From NCBI GenBank assembly GCA_037447655.1, contig JBBHKE010002273.1:146584-210583 (forward strand): a DNA stretch of 64,000 nucleotides. Direction: 5' to 3'. Every line of letters starts with the position of its first letter. Position 1 is the stretch's first letter. Below, in pieces: positions 22,330 to 34,204 of this stretch. The translations under genes were made by a program, and so were the position numbers. Source of the stretch: Zygnema cylindricum. Taxonomy: Eukaryota; Streptophyta; Zygnematophyceae; Zygnematales; Zygnemataceae. Below the pieces are notes generated by a model that was not told the DNA's origin, did not search any database, and saw nothing but the letters and a program-made list of their open reading frames with translations.

Positions 22330-23575
22330 GAGAACACCTGGATTATGGACACTGGAACATCTGCTCACATGTGCGGCGACAAGGAGCTATTCGAAACTCT
22401 CGAGCCAATCTCACCATAAAACATCTAATATGTTGATGACAGTTATGTAGTTGCAAGCTCGAAATGAAAGGTGAATCTTAAACTCAAAATAGAGGGTCAG
22501 ACAGTAGACACAACCTTGAATGATGTGTTATATATTCTTGAATTCAGTAAAAATTTGTTTAGCACATCTTTGGTAGAGAGCAAAGGATTTGAAGTAAGTC
22601 AAAAGTATGGAAAATAAGTAGTCAATATGAATGGATTTGTTGCAGCTGTTGGAACTAGAGGAGAAAATATGAGAAAAGGCTTGAACTTGCTGAAGAATTT
22701 AATGGAAAGAAGGTTCTGTACTCAGTTGTAACAAATGATTATGATCTATGGCAGAAAAGAGTGGGACATGTTCACCAAGAAAGGTTAAGGAAAATTGTGA
22801 AAAATGACATAGTCAAAGGAGTAAAATTATCCATAGATAAGTCAAATGAACTATGTGATGGATGTGCTTTAGGAAAGATTCACAAATTACCATTTCCAAC
22901 TGAAAGCGGTCACAGAGCTAAAAGAATTTTAGAAGTAATACATTCAGATGTTTGGTCTTCCAAAATACCGTCTATGGGGGGAGTCCGATATATGCTTACA
23001 TTAACGGATGATTTTTCAAGATATACCAAGGTGTACTTTCTGAAAAGAAAAAATGAAGTTTTTTAATGCTCTCGAGAATACAAAGTCTGGAGCGAAAAGA
23101 TACATGGAGTTCCCATTTTACATCCCAGATCCGATAACGGAGGAGAATACATCTCACAGGTGTTTTCGGACTTTCTCAAAGAACATGGAATTTCACGCCT
23201 ACTAACAGTTATATACTCACCTGAACAAAATGGAGTTGCTGAAAGATTAAATTGAACACTAGTAAAGTGTGCTCGGACTATGTTGGCAAATAAAAGAGTA
23301 AGCGTGAAATATTGGGCAAAGGCCTTAAATTGTGTTGCATATATTAAAAATAGACTAGAAAGTAAAGCAACACTAAGAAAGACACCTTATGAACTTTGGA
23401 CAAAAGAGAAACCGGATGTTTTTCATTTTAGAGTATTTGGCTGTAAAGTTTTTATACTTAACAACGATCCAAGTAGATGGAAAATGGAGCCAAAAGGAAT
23501 GCGTGGCATGCTACTAGGATATGATAATAATGCTAAAGGATATAGAGTAAACATACCAGCACCAACCAAATTGTA
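22330..23575 (+). pseudogene. Element D protease and integrase
   Basis: The protease site WIMDTGTSAHMC lies at 22339-22374. The integrase has the HHCC motif (LWQKRVGHVHQERL, then CDGCALGKIHKLPF at 22750-22890) and the catalytic residues in HSDVWSS, RSDNGGEYIS and SPEQNGVAERLN, followed by YWAKALNCVAYIKNR. A stop after KRKNEVF (23064) is followed by a frame change. The frame ends at about 23555, where sequence of opposite orientation begins. RT and RNase H are absent. Confidence 0.85.
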
Positions 23576-24037
23576 GTTGCTAGAAACATCTGCATAAGCA
23601 TAAGAGTCTATTAGAATTCAAAACTTGTTACCATATTCGGCCATTGTGCCGCCGGTGTATTTATAGTCCCAATTTTGTCCAACCAAAAATAGTTCTTCTT
23701 ATATATTAGCCTTTTCATAATCATCTTTAAGAGACTTCCAGATATTGATCGCCTTTTTCATTTTTATCTAAGATATAGCCAATTCTTACGAGATACAAAA
23801 TTTTAGAATAGATCGAGCTTGTGGATTTCTCTTTGACCAAGATGCATCTGTTTTCGCTAGGGAACCATCCAAAATATCCAAAAGGTTAACATTTTCGAAG
23901 TGTGTTTCCACCATATCCGCCCAATAAACATATTTTTCCCTTGAGAAGATAGGAATTCTTGATGACAGGACCATAACTTGTTTTTCCACAACCACATAAG
24001 CAGGTGAAGCAAAAGCAGTAGTAGTAGAAGTAGACAT
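23555..24037 (-). pseudogene. Element F gag fragment, start codon in the LTR
   Basis: ATG at 24037 lies inside the LTR and the frame crosses a diverged PBS (KQVMVLSSRIPIF). This aligns with QVMGPPSRVPMF of the gag at 41666. It continues KYVYWADMVETHFENVN and ILDGSLAKTDASWSKRN. After a stop at 23786 the reading frame shifts and gag similarity fades into the junction at about 23555. Confidence 0.7.
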
Positions 24038-24902
24038 AATTCACTCAGTAAAGCTTACCAAGAAACCTACCATATAGCTGTTTTCTACAGCTCACCAATC
24101 AGACTCAAAATCCCAAACTGCCCTAAACTATACCACATAATATCACAAAGACTGACAACTCCCAAAGTTTCTTTTCAATTATCTAACGTAATCCAAGATA
24201 TATGACCCATACGTTTCCCAAAAACAGTTTGCAAATTACACATTTTGGAAGTCTAGATACATAAAATGTTATAAGTCCTAAGTCTTATGCTCATAGTGAG
24301 TATCTAATTTAAGTTGTCCTATTACATGGTGTTGTACCTATGATACAAGTGTACATGAGAGGTACGTCCAAAAACCAAGATGCCACTTAGTCCTAAGTAC
24401 TCTTAATCACGCTAAAACTAGTCTACCCCTGTTCAATCAATATTACTCAGAAATCTACACTTAGTGATTGTACAAATACTTGCCGCTAGCTTAGTCACTA
24501 CTGTCCGGATTTGTCCCTCCGGTTGTTGTGAAAACAACCGCCAGCTAAGTCACTTGTGATCCTCTTATGAATCTCGTCTGTTGAATTGATTTATATCAAC
24601 CGCGGCTGCGTTGTCCCGTACCAAACCATATCCAAAATAGTCGCTTTCCTTCTTGTCCGTCCGATACTAAGACTCCACCCGTTCGATGTGTGACACGTTT
24701 ATACGGGCGTTGGCGCCATTCCAAAGTACTTGCACTGTCCTCAAGTGACGACGCGTGTCCTTGTAGAGTTACGTTACACTTTACCGTCTTTCTGCCGTTG
24801 TCACACTATTTAAGGCTCATACTACTAGAATCTAAACATGATATATTCTTAGTGCTAAAACCTCCCCTCACACAGCTATTTATTGAGACTTAAAGCTTTC
24901 CA
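23979..24902 (-). repeat. 5' LTR of element F, truncated
   Basis: It lies directly upstream of the gag on the minus strand. The end away from gag (AAAGCTTTCCA) matches the LTR at 25713-26636 but stops a dozen bases before the expected TGTTG start, where another LTR (24903) begins. Confidence 0.6.
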
Positions 24903-25712
24903 TAATCAGCAGAAGCCATGGCTGTTCATAGCAACCAGAGGTAAGGGAGAGATAGATACAACGGATCCCACCAAAATAGGTGATTCGACCTGGATTTGAT
25001 CCTACATCCTACAAATTCTAATTAGTTGTCCCCCTTATCCGCTAAGTCGTAAAAGAGTCGTTACGGATATAGGGTTCGATACTTTAATAAAAACGTACCG
25101 CGCGAATTATACCATTTAACGAAATGTAACGAAACTGACGCACATGAAGCAAAAATTTGGCGTGCTGCACAATTGTACGTGCGCCAAAACAAGATGCAAT
25201 TTGATCGAACAACTCGCGTAAGCACCGAAAGATTGGAATTGTTTTTTTCACAGTTTATGCCCAAAGTGCCACAAAATGACACGTGGCAACATCTCATTCG
25301 ACATCGGAGAAGGAGGAGACAAAACCAAGGTGCCGGACATGGATGGTACCACCCCTTTAGTGGTGGCGTATAGCCGTCGTACATCTACCGTATAAAATTT
25401 GTGGTGGCTAGTATATTATGTACAATACTTTACGGTCCTCCGAATGGTGGAGGGTTTAGTACATAAGCTCTATGAGTAGGTTAGTCTAGGTCTTAGCTTT
25501 TTTTAGGATTTTTTTTAAGCCCTCTCTCCTAGAGGCCATCTATATAAATCAGGTGACTTTGAACAACAATAACTCACAGCTCAGAAGAGCAAATTTGGAC
25601 ATTCTTTTTGCCTTTGACTTGAGGGAGTCTTATACTTACACGGTTGAGACTGGTTAGAGTTTTTACTCGCCTTTGTGGCAAATATTTCTTGATGAACCAT
25701 AGTGGGTCATGT
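24903..25712 (+). repeat. 5' LTR of element D2, truncated on both sides
   Basis: It is the same sequence as the LTR at 28927-29410 continuing at 34859-35300: shared AAGCCAT.GCT, AAGGGAGAGA, TACCGCGC, ACATCTCATT, GATGGTACCACCCC and TATATAAAT TATA-like box (about 25545). It contains the antisense tRNA-like block with B-box-like GGATCAAATCC (24992-25002, minus). It is interrupted after GTGGGTCAT by a minus-strand LTR. A related U5 tail reappears at 27060-27190. Confidence 0.7.
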
Positions 25713-26636
25713 TGTTTTGAGACAACTACTATAAGCGAAGACGATGAGGATCATCGTCAAAATGACCCACTATGACCCAAGAGTAGTCATCTCAAAATGA
25801 ACACAAGCAAGAAGCTTTCAATTAAAACCGGTCTGAAAAACATCAAATTCAACTGTTGATAACTCACAAATCAAACACACAATAACTTTGCAAATCTACT
25901 ACAACGTATAGCACAACAAGAGGAACACTAAAGCAATATTACACATAATTTTGCTTATAAATCTGAGATTAATCCTCAATCAAAGTTATCAAAAACAACA
26001 TGCACAGTTATTGTATCAAAAACATCATGTACAATTTTTGTATCAAAAAGTTCCTAACGCCAAAAAATGACTAAGTCCTCCTCAAATACATTAAAGCTCC
26101 ACTACTAAACAAACGTAGGCATACTTGCCGTACATCTTACAGCTTGACACACCTAATACTGTGCACACCTAATACTGTGCGTATACTCAAAATGAACATG
26201 GTATGTCAAACAAAGGAATTCTACAGTAATCAAAAAAACAAATAAAGACAAAGACTTGTTCAACCGAATATTTACATCTACGTAGGATTTCGTATTCCAC
26301 GTTAGATCATCGTGTACATGGTCCACTCTAACCAACATTTGTCGTCGCTCTCTATCCGCCACCCGCATATCAGATTTTGATCCATAAGTGAACCTCCAAG
26401 TGTCATTTCAGTCCTCAAGTGTATATATGAACCTACAGACGCATATTGCGGAATACGTACATCCCTATACCGACTCGAGTCTTGTGAATGTATTCATCGG
26501 TGTACTCTTTACTGAGACACTGTAACACCAATTATGCTTTGTACTAAACGGGACTTACAAAAAACACTCTTAGTTTTGAAAGTCTCTCTTCCTCACACCC
26601 GAGGCATAGAGAGGACTAAAGCTTTCCAAAACAACA
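25713..26636 (-). repeat. 3' LTR of a second F-type element
   Basis: On the minus strand it starts TGTTGTTTTGGAAAGC, directly after a polypurine tract (TTAAGGGAG). It shares long stretches with the LTRs at 23979 and 10591. The other end (TGTTTTGAGACAAC) is a strong fold-back with the sequence at 25699-25800. Confidence 0.6.
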
Positions 26637-26699
26637 CTCCCTTAACGTCTTAGACTCTACTAGCCAATTAAATCACATGCCTATCTGCAAAACTATAAT

Positions 26700-26960
26700 T
26701 TAGATGCAGGCAATGGTTAAGTCATCATGTCCGCAACCATCTGCTCATCAAGTAAATAACTAAATTTTAGAACACTTCTTGTAACCTTCTCTCTTACAAA
26801 ATGTAGCTTGATATCAATATGTTTTCTCTTAAAGTGAGGGCTAGGGTTAGATGCAATAGCAATAGCAGCCTGATTCTCACACCACACTGTCAAAGGTCCA
26901 GATTGCATAAACAAAAGCTTTTGAATGAGCGACTTTACCCAAGGTAACTCCTAGGCAGCT
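26700..26960 (-). pseudogene. RNase H end of the F-type element
   Basis: The minus-strand frame encodes the copia RNase H C-terminus: LTVWCENQAAIAIASNPSPH, HFKRKHIDIKLHFVREKV and QMVADMMT. It lies 5' of the polypurine tract and LTR in the normal order. It is cut at about 26960. Confidence 0.8.
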
Positions 26961-27059
26961 GAGCCAAATGACGATGGTTCCGAATGACAGTTCAGAAATA
27001 GAATCACAACTTCCGAGTTGGGAAATGGTTTAAGGATCAAAAAAGTAAGGTGGAAAGAA

Positions 27060-27190
27060 GGGACAACCAAAAGTCAGAGTTTTTGTCTGCCAGGGTGGCA
27101 GTTATTTTTGCTTAAACACAAAGGGGTCAGGATTATCCTAGAGGCTTCTTGGAAGCTGTCCACTCTGAGGACTTATGGAGGTCTCAGAGT
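27060..27190 (+). repeat. LTR U5 tail of element D2
   Basis: AGAGTTTTTG.CTGCCAGGGTGGCA, GGGGTCAGGAT and ATGGAGGTCTCAGAGTTT match the ends of the LTRs at 35190 and 41580-41685. It includes the conserved ATGGAG start context at 27175. Confidence 0.6.
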
Positions 27191-28070
27191 TTCAAAAAAA
27201 AGGTGGAAAGAACCCAAAAATGCCATCTATACCAGCTTTGGAGTTCAAAAGAGGAAGAAGAATTAGTAAAAGATTGCAAGAAAAAGAGGTATATAATCAG
27301 CTCACAACGATGTCAGTTCCACATGAGCCTGAAACTTATCAGGAGGTTGTTAATAGTAAAGAGTGTGAGAGATAAAACGCTACAATAAATGATAAAATGA
27401 ACTCAATTATGGAGGCTAAGACTTGGGAGTTGGTAGATTATCATCCAAATAAAAAACTAATTGGGTTATAAATGGGTTTTTTAAAGTTAAAATTGAATCC
27501 AGATAGCACTATTAAGAGATTCAAAGGTCGTTTTGCGGTAAAAGGGGAAACATAGAAGAAGCGTATAGATTATGAGTAAACTTTTACACCGGTAGTGATG
27601 TTTCCTTCGGTCACATTTTTGCTAAGTTTGGCCACAGCGGAAGAATGGAAGTACATCAGAATGGATATTAAAACCGCTTTGCTCCACAGAGAATCGGAGG
27701 AAGAGATCTTTATGAAATAATCTGAGAGGTTTTTGGAGAAAGGGGAGGAAAGCAAGGTTTGCAGGTTAATCAAGTCCCTTTATGACTAAAACAGGCGCCA
27801 CGAAAATAGTATATCAAGCTGGATAGGTTCCTTAACAAGTTGGCATTCATTAGAATCAGCTCAGACTATTCCATTTACATGTTTGAGAATGAAAATGGAG
27901 TCATTTATATTGTGGTTTATGTGGATGATCTGTTAGTATTGAGTAAGTCTTTCGAAATGATCACAAAACTTAAAATAGATTTGAGAAGTCAATTTGTTAG
28001 GAAAGACTTAGAGGACGCAAAATATATAAAGTGAATTCAAATGGAAAGAGATAGGGAAAAGAGAATAATC
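27175..28070 (+). pseudogene. Element D2 reverse transcriptase
   Basis: Gag, protease and integrase are deleted, and the U5-derived ATG runs almost directly into RT. RT motifs are degraded (TFTPVV, RMDIKTALL, KSLYD) until an intact catalytic region, GVIYIVVYVDDLLVLSKSF (27899-27955). Many stops are present. Upstream of 27300 the coding is a short Lys-rich stretch of unknown origin. Confidence 0.75.
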
Positions 28071-28926
28071 TGATTAACTCAGAAAGAGGCAATAGGTAAT
28101 ATGCTTGAAAGAATTTTAATCGGAAAGGCTAATATATGTACAACTCCGATGGAGTTGAAGAAAATATATTAAGGGAATGATGAAGGAGGAGTGGTTTTTC
28201 TAAAAAATGAGATGAGTGAGGAAGAGAGAAAGATTTTGGAGAGAATTCCGTACAAGCAGATTGTAGGCTATCTGATTTACTTCATGAACTCCACTAAGCA
28301 CAATATAGCGGCAACAATTGGAATCTTGAGTAGAATTCTTCACAAACCAAGAAAGAGAGACTATAAGGCAGCTAAGAGAGTGATGAGGTATGTGATTAGG
28401 ACTCGGGAACTATAGTTGCATAACGGAGGGGGAAATAGCCACATCACCATTTCGAGTGATGCTAGTTATGGTGATACTTTTGTTAGAAAATCTACTTATA
28501 GATATATCTTGAAAATTGGGGAGGGTGCTTGCGGTTAAAGTAACAAACAACCAAAAGTCATCGCTCACACTACAATGCAGGCTAAATATATGGTTGTTTA
28601 TGTTGCAATAAAAGAGTTGATGTGGGTGAAAAGTTCGCTTCAAAAATTAAAATTTATGAAGCGTGGAATTGAAAATTTCTTTTGTGACAATCATGTTCCT
28701 ATTGCTATTGCAACCAATCCTAAACACCACTTTAAAGAAAAACACATGGATATTAAGCTAAGCTTTGTTAGAGAGAAAGTGGAAAATAAAATTGTCAAAT
28801 TCATGTATAAACTAGATGGGCAGATGATAGTCGATATGATGACTAAATCTTTCCCGTCGCCTAAACTCATTTATTGCAAAAAGGAAAAAAGTCTAAAACT
28901 CAAAATTGGCTAGGAGTGAAGGGGAG
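28071..28926 (+). pseudogene. Element D2 RNase H and polypurine tract
   Basis: 28191-28415 encodes the connection domain (IPYKQIVGYLIYFMNSTKHNI, then RDYKAAKRVMRYV). 28440-28913 encodes RNase H (SSDASYGDTFVRKSTY, TTMQAKYMVVYVAIKELMWV, CDNHVPIAIATNPKHH, HMDIKLSFVREKV). The frame has in-frame stops. A polypurine tract (GTGAAGGGGAG) precedes the 3' LTR. Confidence 0.85.
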
Positions 28927-29410
28927 CGTTGAAAAGAAAAAAAGTAATTCCTCTCCTACTTTTGATTCTCGGGGCAGACACAGAGAAGAAACCACAGGAG
29001 GAAGCCATAGCTTTCCATGGCACCTACAGCTAAGGGAGAGAGAGATAAAATGAATCTATTCAAAATAGGTGACTTGACATGGATTTGATCTTAGGTCCTA
29101 CAGAGTGTAACCAGTCCTCCAGCGTATCCACTAAGTGGTAGAAGAGTCGTTACACATTATAAGGTATAATACTTTAATTAACATGTACCGCGCAAATATA
29201 CCATTTAACAGAATAAAACAAAATTAGAACACAGGAAGTAGAAATTCGGCGCCCGCATAATCATACGGGCACCCAAAGAAGATGCAATTTGATCAAACGG
29301 CTCGCATGAGCGCCAAATGATTGGAATGGTTATTTTGGAAGCTTACGCCAAGAAAGCAACAAAATATCAGTGGTAACATCTCATTAGATGCCGAAAAAGG
29401 AAGAGACAAA

Positions 29411-30058
29411 TGTAGGATCTTAAGCAAAAGACATTCACTCTTAATAATTCATAAAACATAAATCATTACACAACGGAAGCTCATAAAAGACAAAAGGAAT
29501 ATTCAGCCAAAAATAATTTAAGTGTTCTTGGCCGAAGCCTTTTTACATCATCTCACTTATCCCTTCTCTCTCTTCTCTCTCCTCTTTAACTAATCTCTTA
29601 CTCCAAGATTAATCCTCTATGATTCAACCATATATGATTCAATACTCTGGACAAATACATTGCTACCTATATACTCGGAACTCTACAATAAAAGACAACA
29701 AGGTAAGACAAACACAACTTAGCGTAGCGACGAAGTCTGTCACTAGTTGACTGTGCACTCTTCAATGAAAGTTCCACGAAAGAAGGCGCACGCCCTTTCT
29801 TCCTTCGAAACATCTAACTTCCAAACATTGACTTTACACATGTCACTTCACGAACACACTTGCACGCAAATTGAAACACCTGAGCACGAAACAAACAAGT
29901 GACGCCAAACGAAATAGAACATTTCGTTCGCGGATATCAAAAGTACCGTCGCGGAACGATATAGTACTTTTTGTATGATGACGCGACACTTCACGTCAAG
30001 CAAACAAATGTTGGTATGACGCTTCGCGGAAATACCACGAATCGACAATACCCCAACA
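29411..30058 (-). repeat. 3' LTR of element E
   Basis: 648 bp, TGTAGGATC to CCCCAACA on the + strand. It is highly similar to 34205-34853, including GAATATTCAGCC, TTCTTGGCCGAAGCC and AGTACTTTTTGTATGATGACGCG. Confidence 0.95.
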
Positions 30059-30065
30059 ATCCCCC

Positions 30066-31343
30066 TCTTATTGTCGGAATCGCCAAACTCTTCAAAATAA
30101 TCCAAGTTTTGGTCGCCCCCTCTCAAATAAATCATGCATAGCTGCTTTCGTCACCAAATCTGCCGCCTCCTCTTTTGTTGGAACTTAGGAAAACACAATC
30201 TCGTTCGCCGTAACCAAATCTCTTACAAAATCTCCTTACAATATTGAGCTCGACTCAATTTAATGTTCCCTTTTTTGTCGCGTATCACTTCAATCCCAAA
30301 AAAAAATATATATATATATATCATACCTCTCCAATATCCGTAACTTTGAAATGTAATCCATGGTAACGTTTCAACTCATTAATGCGATCCAACTTGTGGC
30401 ATGCCATCAAGAAATCATCCACATAAACAGAAAAGATGATTTGGTCAACTCCTTCACCTTTCACATAAACTCCAAAATCGGACGTAGTCCATACAAATCC
30501 GAATTTCAATAGTACTTGATGAAGTCTCAAATACCACGTGCGCGGCGCCTGTTTCAAACCATATAATGACTTTTGCAAACGCCATACATTTCCTTCCCGC
30601 AAAGGAGACACACCTTCTGGTACCTTCATGTATACCTCTTCCTCCAACTCACCATTTAAAAACACTATTTCCACATCCATTTGATTGACGTGCTTCTTCC
30701 CCATCGCTGCAAGTGCAAAAATAATCCTTAGTGAGTAGAACTTCACCACGGGAGCATAAGTCTCCTTAAAATCAATTCCCTCACGTTGTTGGAACCCCTT
30801 ACAAACAAGTCTCGCCTTGTACTTAATTATCTCACCCGAAGCTCCAGTCTTTGTCTTTAATACCCACTTTGCATCAATCGCCTTTTTCCCCTCCGGTAAT
30901 TTCACTTCCTCAAAAGTTCGATTATCAACCACCGATTTAAATTCTTTCTCACACGCCGGTTTCCACTTACTCTCCCAATCGGTCAACTTACTTGCCTCGA
31001 CATAAGATTGAGGGTCGTCGGTCATATTTTCCGTAAGTGATTGCTACAAAAGAAACTCCGTCTCTTTAGCATCGGAAAGAAAATAATGCGAATTTGATGC
31101 ATTTTCCCCATTTTGATCGTAAGTGAGTTTCTCCGGTTTCTTCCCCTTTGTAATCCTAGAGCTCCTTCTTATAACTTGCTCCTCCTTCTTCTCTTTCTCT
31201 TCCTCGGATTCAATTTCAATTTCCTTCTCACTCGATTTAGAACTCGATTTAGAGCTTTGAGATTTCCGAATGTTCAAAGGCACTCGGGAATCCAAAGATC
31301 CGTTACTCTTTCTTTCAAATTCAACTTCAACCGATTTCCCCAA
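30066..31343 (-). pseudogene. Element E reverse transcriptase with RNase H remnant
   Basis: 31343-31044 is the acidic Ser/Glu linker before RT (SSKSSEKEIEIESEEEKEKK, then RRSSRITKGKKPEKL). After one stop, 31025-30321 encodes RVT_2 with KWVLKTKTGASGEI, KARLVCKGFQQ, ETYAPVVKF, NQMDVEIVFLNGELEEEVYM, SLYGLKQAPRTWY and the catalytic box FSVYVDDFLMA. At 30320 the frame enters an AT dinucleotide run. Only about 250 nt of RNase H sequence remains, including its C-terminal signature (VPTKEEAADLVTKA), so most of RNase H is deleted. An RT alone would not allow autonomous replication. Confidence 0.88.
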
Positions 31344-31543
31344 TTTATTTTTCTAACTTTTTATATTCGGTTCCTGATCGGATTCCAAACCCCAATGAAC
31401 GGAAAATTCTCAATTTCACTCTCCTTATAAAAATCCAAATTCTCTTTAAATTTCCCCACGGAATTCATGGCGGATTTGAGATCCTCATGAAAATCCACAT
31501 TCCGAGATTCCTCCACGGTGTAACGAGCTGGATCATACACTCG

Positions 31544-32635
31544 CTACAAATTCCCCTTCGCACTATAACCAACAAAAATTCTCGGCCAACACCTTAGTGC
31601 AAATTTCCCCTTCCTCTTGATTGATTCCACATAAACCGTAGCATGACATCCCCAAATTCTCAAATGATGAACCCTGGGCTTTCTCCCACTCCATAACTCC
31701 TCCGGTGTTTTACTTCCGGAAACCGAATTGACTCTTTGGTTACAAATATAATTCGGCGTAAGAATTGCATCTCCCCACAAAAAACATCTCTTGTCCGGAG
31801 CTATGAACCATCGCACGGACCATTTTTTGTAAAGTACGATTCTTCCTCTCGGCCACTCCATTTGACTCCGGAGAATAAGGCGTCGTGAATTGATGCCTTA
31901 TCCCCCACTCCTTACAATACCCTTCAAAAACAACAAACTCCCCTCCATTGTCCGAACGAATGGACTTAAGCTTCTTATCAATTCGCCTCTCGGCCATTAC
32001 ATGCCATTCTTAAAAATTTTCAAATGCATCCGATTTCTTTTTCAATAAATACACCCATGACTTCCGAGAGAAGTCATCAACAATTACCAAAGTATACTTG
32101 TTACCTCAGTTGTCTCGGGTTTAATATGTCCACAAAGATCGATGTGGAAAACCTCCAAAGGACTTTGAGCTCGATGCATGATGTCTTTATTGGGATGGGA
32201 TTTCTGAATTTGACGTCTTTTGCTACATCCTCCGCATCCGTTCACCTTCTCACCGGGTGCGAGGTCCAAACCCCTCACTGAAGAATGACGAATCATCTTC
32301 TTCAAACTTACCTAGGATGTGTGACACATCCGATGATGCCATGAGGTAAGATCACCTTTCAACTCCGAAATTTGATGTGAAATTCCCTCGGTGGGAACTT
32401 TAGATTTCGGCCTCCTCCATAAGAGCCGACTATGATTCGCATCCGTTACAACTCCTTCTCCAATAACATTCCCCTTCTCATTCCAAATCTCGATAGATTG
32501 ATCACCTCTCGCAAGTAAGCTTCCACCACTCTTTTGGATTTGTGGAACGCTTAACAAATTAACCGAACCGTCCAGAATATAAAGAGTATTTTGAAGATGA
32601 TACTCCGTCGATCTCTCTTTCCCATCATTATCCCA
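31544..32635 (-). pseudogene. Element E integrase
   Basis: 32557-32312 carries the linker (NLLSVPQIQKSGGSLL) and WHHRMCHTS. 32305-32084 carries CGGCSKRRQIQKSHP and HIDLCGHI. 31997-31740 carries IRSDNGGEFVVF and SPESNGVAERKNRT. A frame change leads to 31861-31544 with TPEELWSGRKPRVHHLRIWG and IFVGYSAKG. There is one stop inside the zinc-binding domain, one near 32020 and one frameshift near 31800. Confidence 0.88.
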
Positions 32636-34162
32636 TTAAAGAAGATCAAGCCGAACCGTGCCAACCGTACCAACCGAAATGACATGGCCGCTTGCAACCG
32701 TAATAAACTTTTGAACCGTAAGTTCCCTCATGTCATCAAAAAAGGTGGCATCCGTGCACACATGATGAGATGCCCCCGTATCAATAATCCACTCTTTCTC
32801 CAAATTTCCTCCAATACTTACCGAATCAAGGGTAAGATTAAGAACTGGAAACTCATCACCGGTTTCATTACCATAGTCAAAGTAATTTGTATTACCGTAA
32901 CCACGACCACTACCGCGGCCTCCTCCTCGGTCGCCATCTCGGGCGCCTCTATCACCTCGTCTACCTCCTCTTCTACTTTCGGAATCTCCACTCTTTGCAT
33001 AACATTGAGGGCTCATATGCCCCCACTTACCGCAAAAATGACATTGCTTGTCCTTATCACGACAAGAGAAAGACAAATGTCGAAGCCGGTTACACCGGTA
33101 GCATGTCACATTGGAAAGATACGAAAGGACATTCGGTGGACGACCTTGATCCCTCTTGTTGCCTCGGCCGCCACCACCACTCGGGCCACCTCCTCTACCA
33201 CCTCCTCTACACCCGGCATAGTTAAGATCCGTGGTTTCGGGTGTAGTAGAGTCGAGAACTCCTCCTCCACTTGAAGAAGCCGATGGAGTTCCCTCCAACA
33301 TTTTGATAAAATTGACGGTGAATCCGAAGGTGTTATCCGCCTTCGCTCGTAAAATAGCTTTAGGATGCGAAAGCCTCTCCAGTAAAGCATTAAGAAAAAC
33401 GCTTAACTTATCCGCATCCAAGATAACTCGGCCATTGTTGATTAATTGCTCGAGTATAATATTGAAGCGCTTCACGGCATCATCCATCAATTCATTTGAC
33501 TTGATTTTAAAATTCATAAAGTCGGTATAAACATATTGACCCTTGTTCTCAACGCCTTTCTCATATTGCTCCTCAAGTGCTTGCCAACACTCATGGGTCG
33601 TGCCGTGAGCAAGAAAATGATCAAGTACGGAAGAAGTGCAATTTTTCATCAAATTGGTCGTTGCCGCAATATCCTTCAACCTCCATTGAGCACGTGCTTT
33701 ACTCTCGAGTGGCATTTTCTCTTTTCCGTTGAAAATTCTCCAAAGCTTCTTGAGAATAAGTTGGCTTGAAATAAACTTCTTCCAAACGGCATAATTGGTG
33801 CCATTAAAGGCCACGGATTTCCGCGAAATATTATAATTTTCTTCGTTTTCCAATCCTTCGTCAAACTCGGACTCTTCTTCTTCTATCTTCGACTTTCCCT
33901 TCCTAATCCTCTCTTTTCCCTCACTCTCATTAGCTTCTCCTCTAAAGGGATCGGTAGTCGGAAAGGAAGTGTTTTCTTTGCTTTCTCTCAGTTGAGTTTG
34001 AAAACGGGAATCTACATATCTCATAAGTGTATCAAACACTTCCTCAAATTTTCTCTCCGTATTCCGGGTCTCTTCAAATTGAGAACCCGAAAAATTGAAT
34101 TCTCTTGCTCTCTCCGAAGTCGACATGGGGGAAGGAGTATTTCTATTCTTCTTCCTCCCCAT
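32636..34162 (-). CDS. Element E gag-protease open frame, 508 aa
   Basis: ATG at 34162, about 30 bases after the PBS. Order of motifs: a charged N-terminus, the gag N-terminal motif FNGTNYAVWKKFISSQLI (near residue 120), the UBN2-like capsid helices, and a Gly-rich basic region. Two CCHC zinc knuckles follow (CYRCNRLRHLSFSC and CHFCGKWGHMSPQC), then an RGG-rich stretch and the aspartic protease site WIIDTGASHHVC (near residue 465). The frame closes at a TAA (32636) inside the protease-to-integrase linker, so pol would not be made as one polyprotein. Retrotransposon capsid and protease. Confidence 0.92.
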   Translation of the reverse strand: MGRKKNRNTPSPMSTSERAREFNFSGSQFEETRNTERKFEEVFDTLMRYVDSRFQTQLRESKENTSFPTTDPFRGEANESEGKERIRKGKSKIEEEESEFDEGLENEENYNISRKSVAFNGTNYAVWKKFISSQLILKKLWRIFNGKEKMPLESKARAQWRLKDIAATTNLMKNCTSSVLDHFLAHGTTHECWQALEEQYEKGVENKGQYVYTDFMNFKIKSNELMDDAVKRFNIILEQLINNGRVILDADKLSVFLNALLERLSHPKAILRAKADNTFGFTVNFIKMLEGTPSASSSGGGVLDSTTPETTDLNYAGCRGGGRGGGPSGGGGRGNKRDQGRPPNVLSYLSNVTCYRCNRLRHLSFSCRDKDKQCHFCGKWGHMSPQCYAKSGDSESRRGGRRGDRGARDGDRGGGRGSGRGYGNTNYFDYGNETGDEFPVLNLTLDSVSIGGNLEKEWIIDTGASHHVCTDATFFDDMRELTVQKFITVASGHVISVGTVGTVRLDLL

Positions 34163-34190
34163 GCGCTCTCTCTCTATCTCCGAAGCACTA

Positions 34191-34202
34191 GCTTCGATAC
34201 CA
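34191..34202 (-). promoter_or_regulatory. Primer-binding site of element E
   Basis: The minus strand reads TGGTATCGAAGC, identical to the PBS of element A and close to the plant initiator tRNA-Met PBS. Confidence 0.75.
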
Positions 34203-34204
34203 AT

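Noticed and set aside
32591-33530. Plus-strand frames of 227, 112 and 99 codons
   Set aside because: Antisense shadows of the gag-protease frame of element E; composition mirrors its Gly/Arg-rich region.
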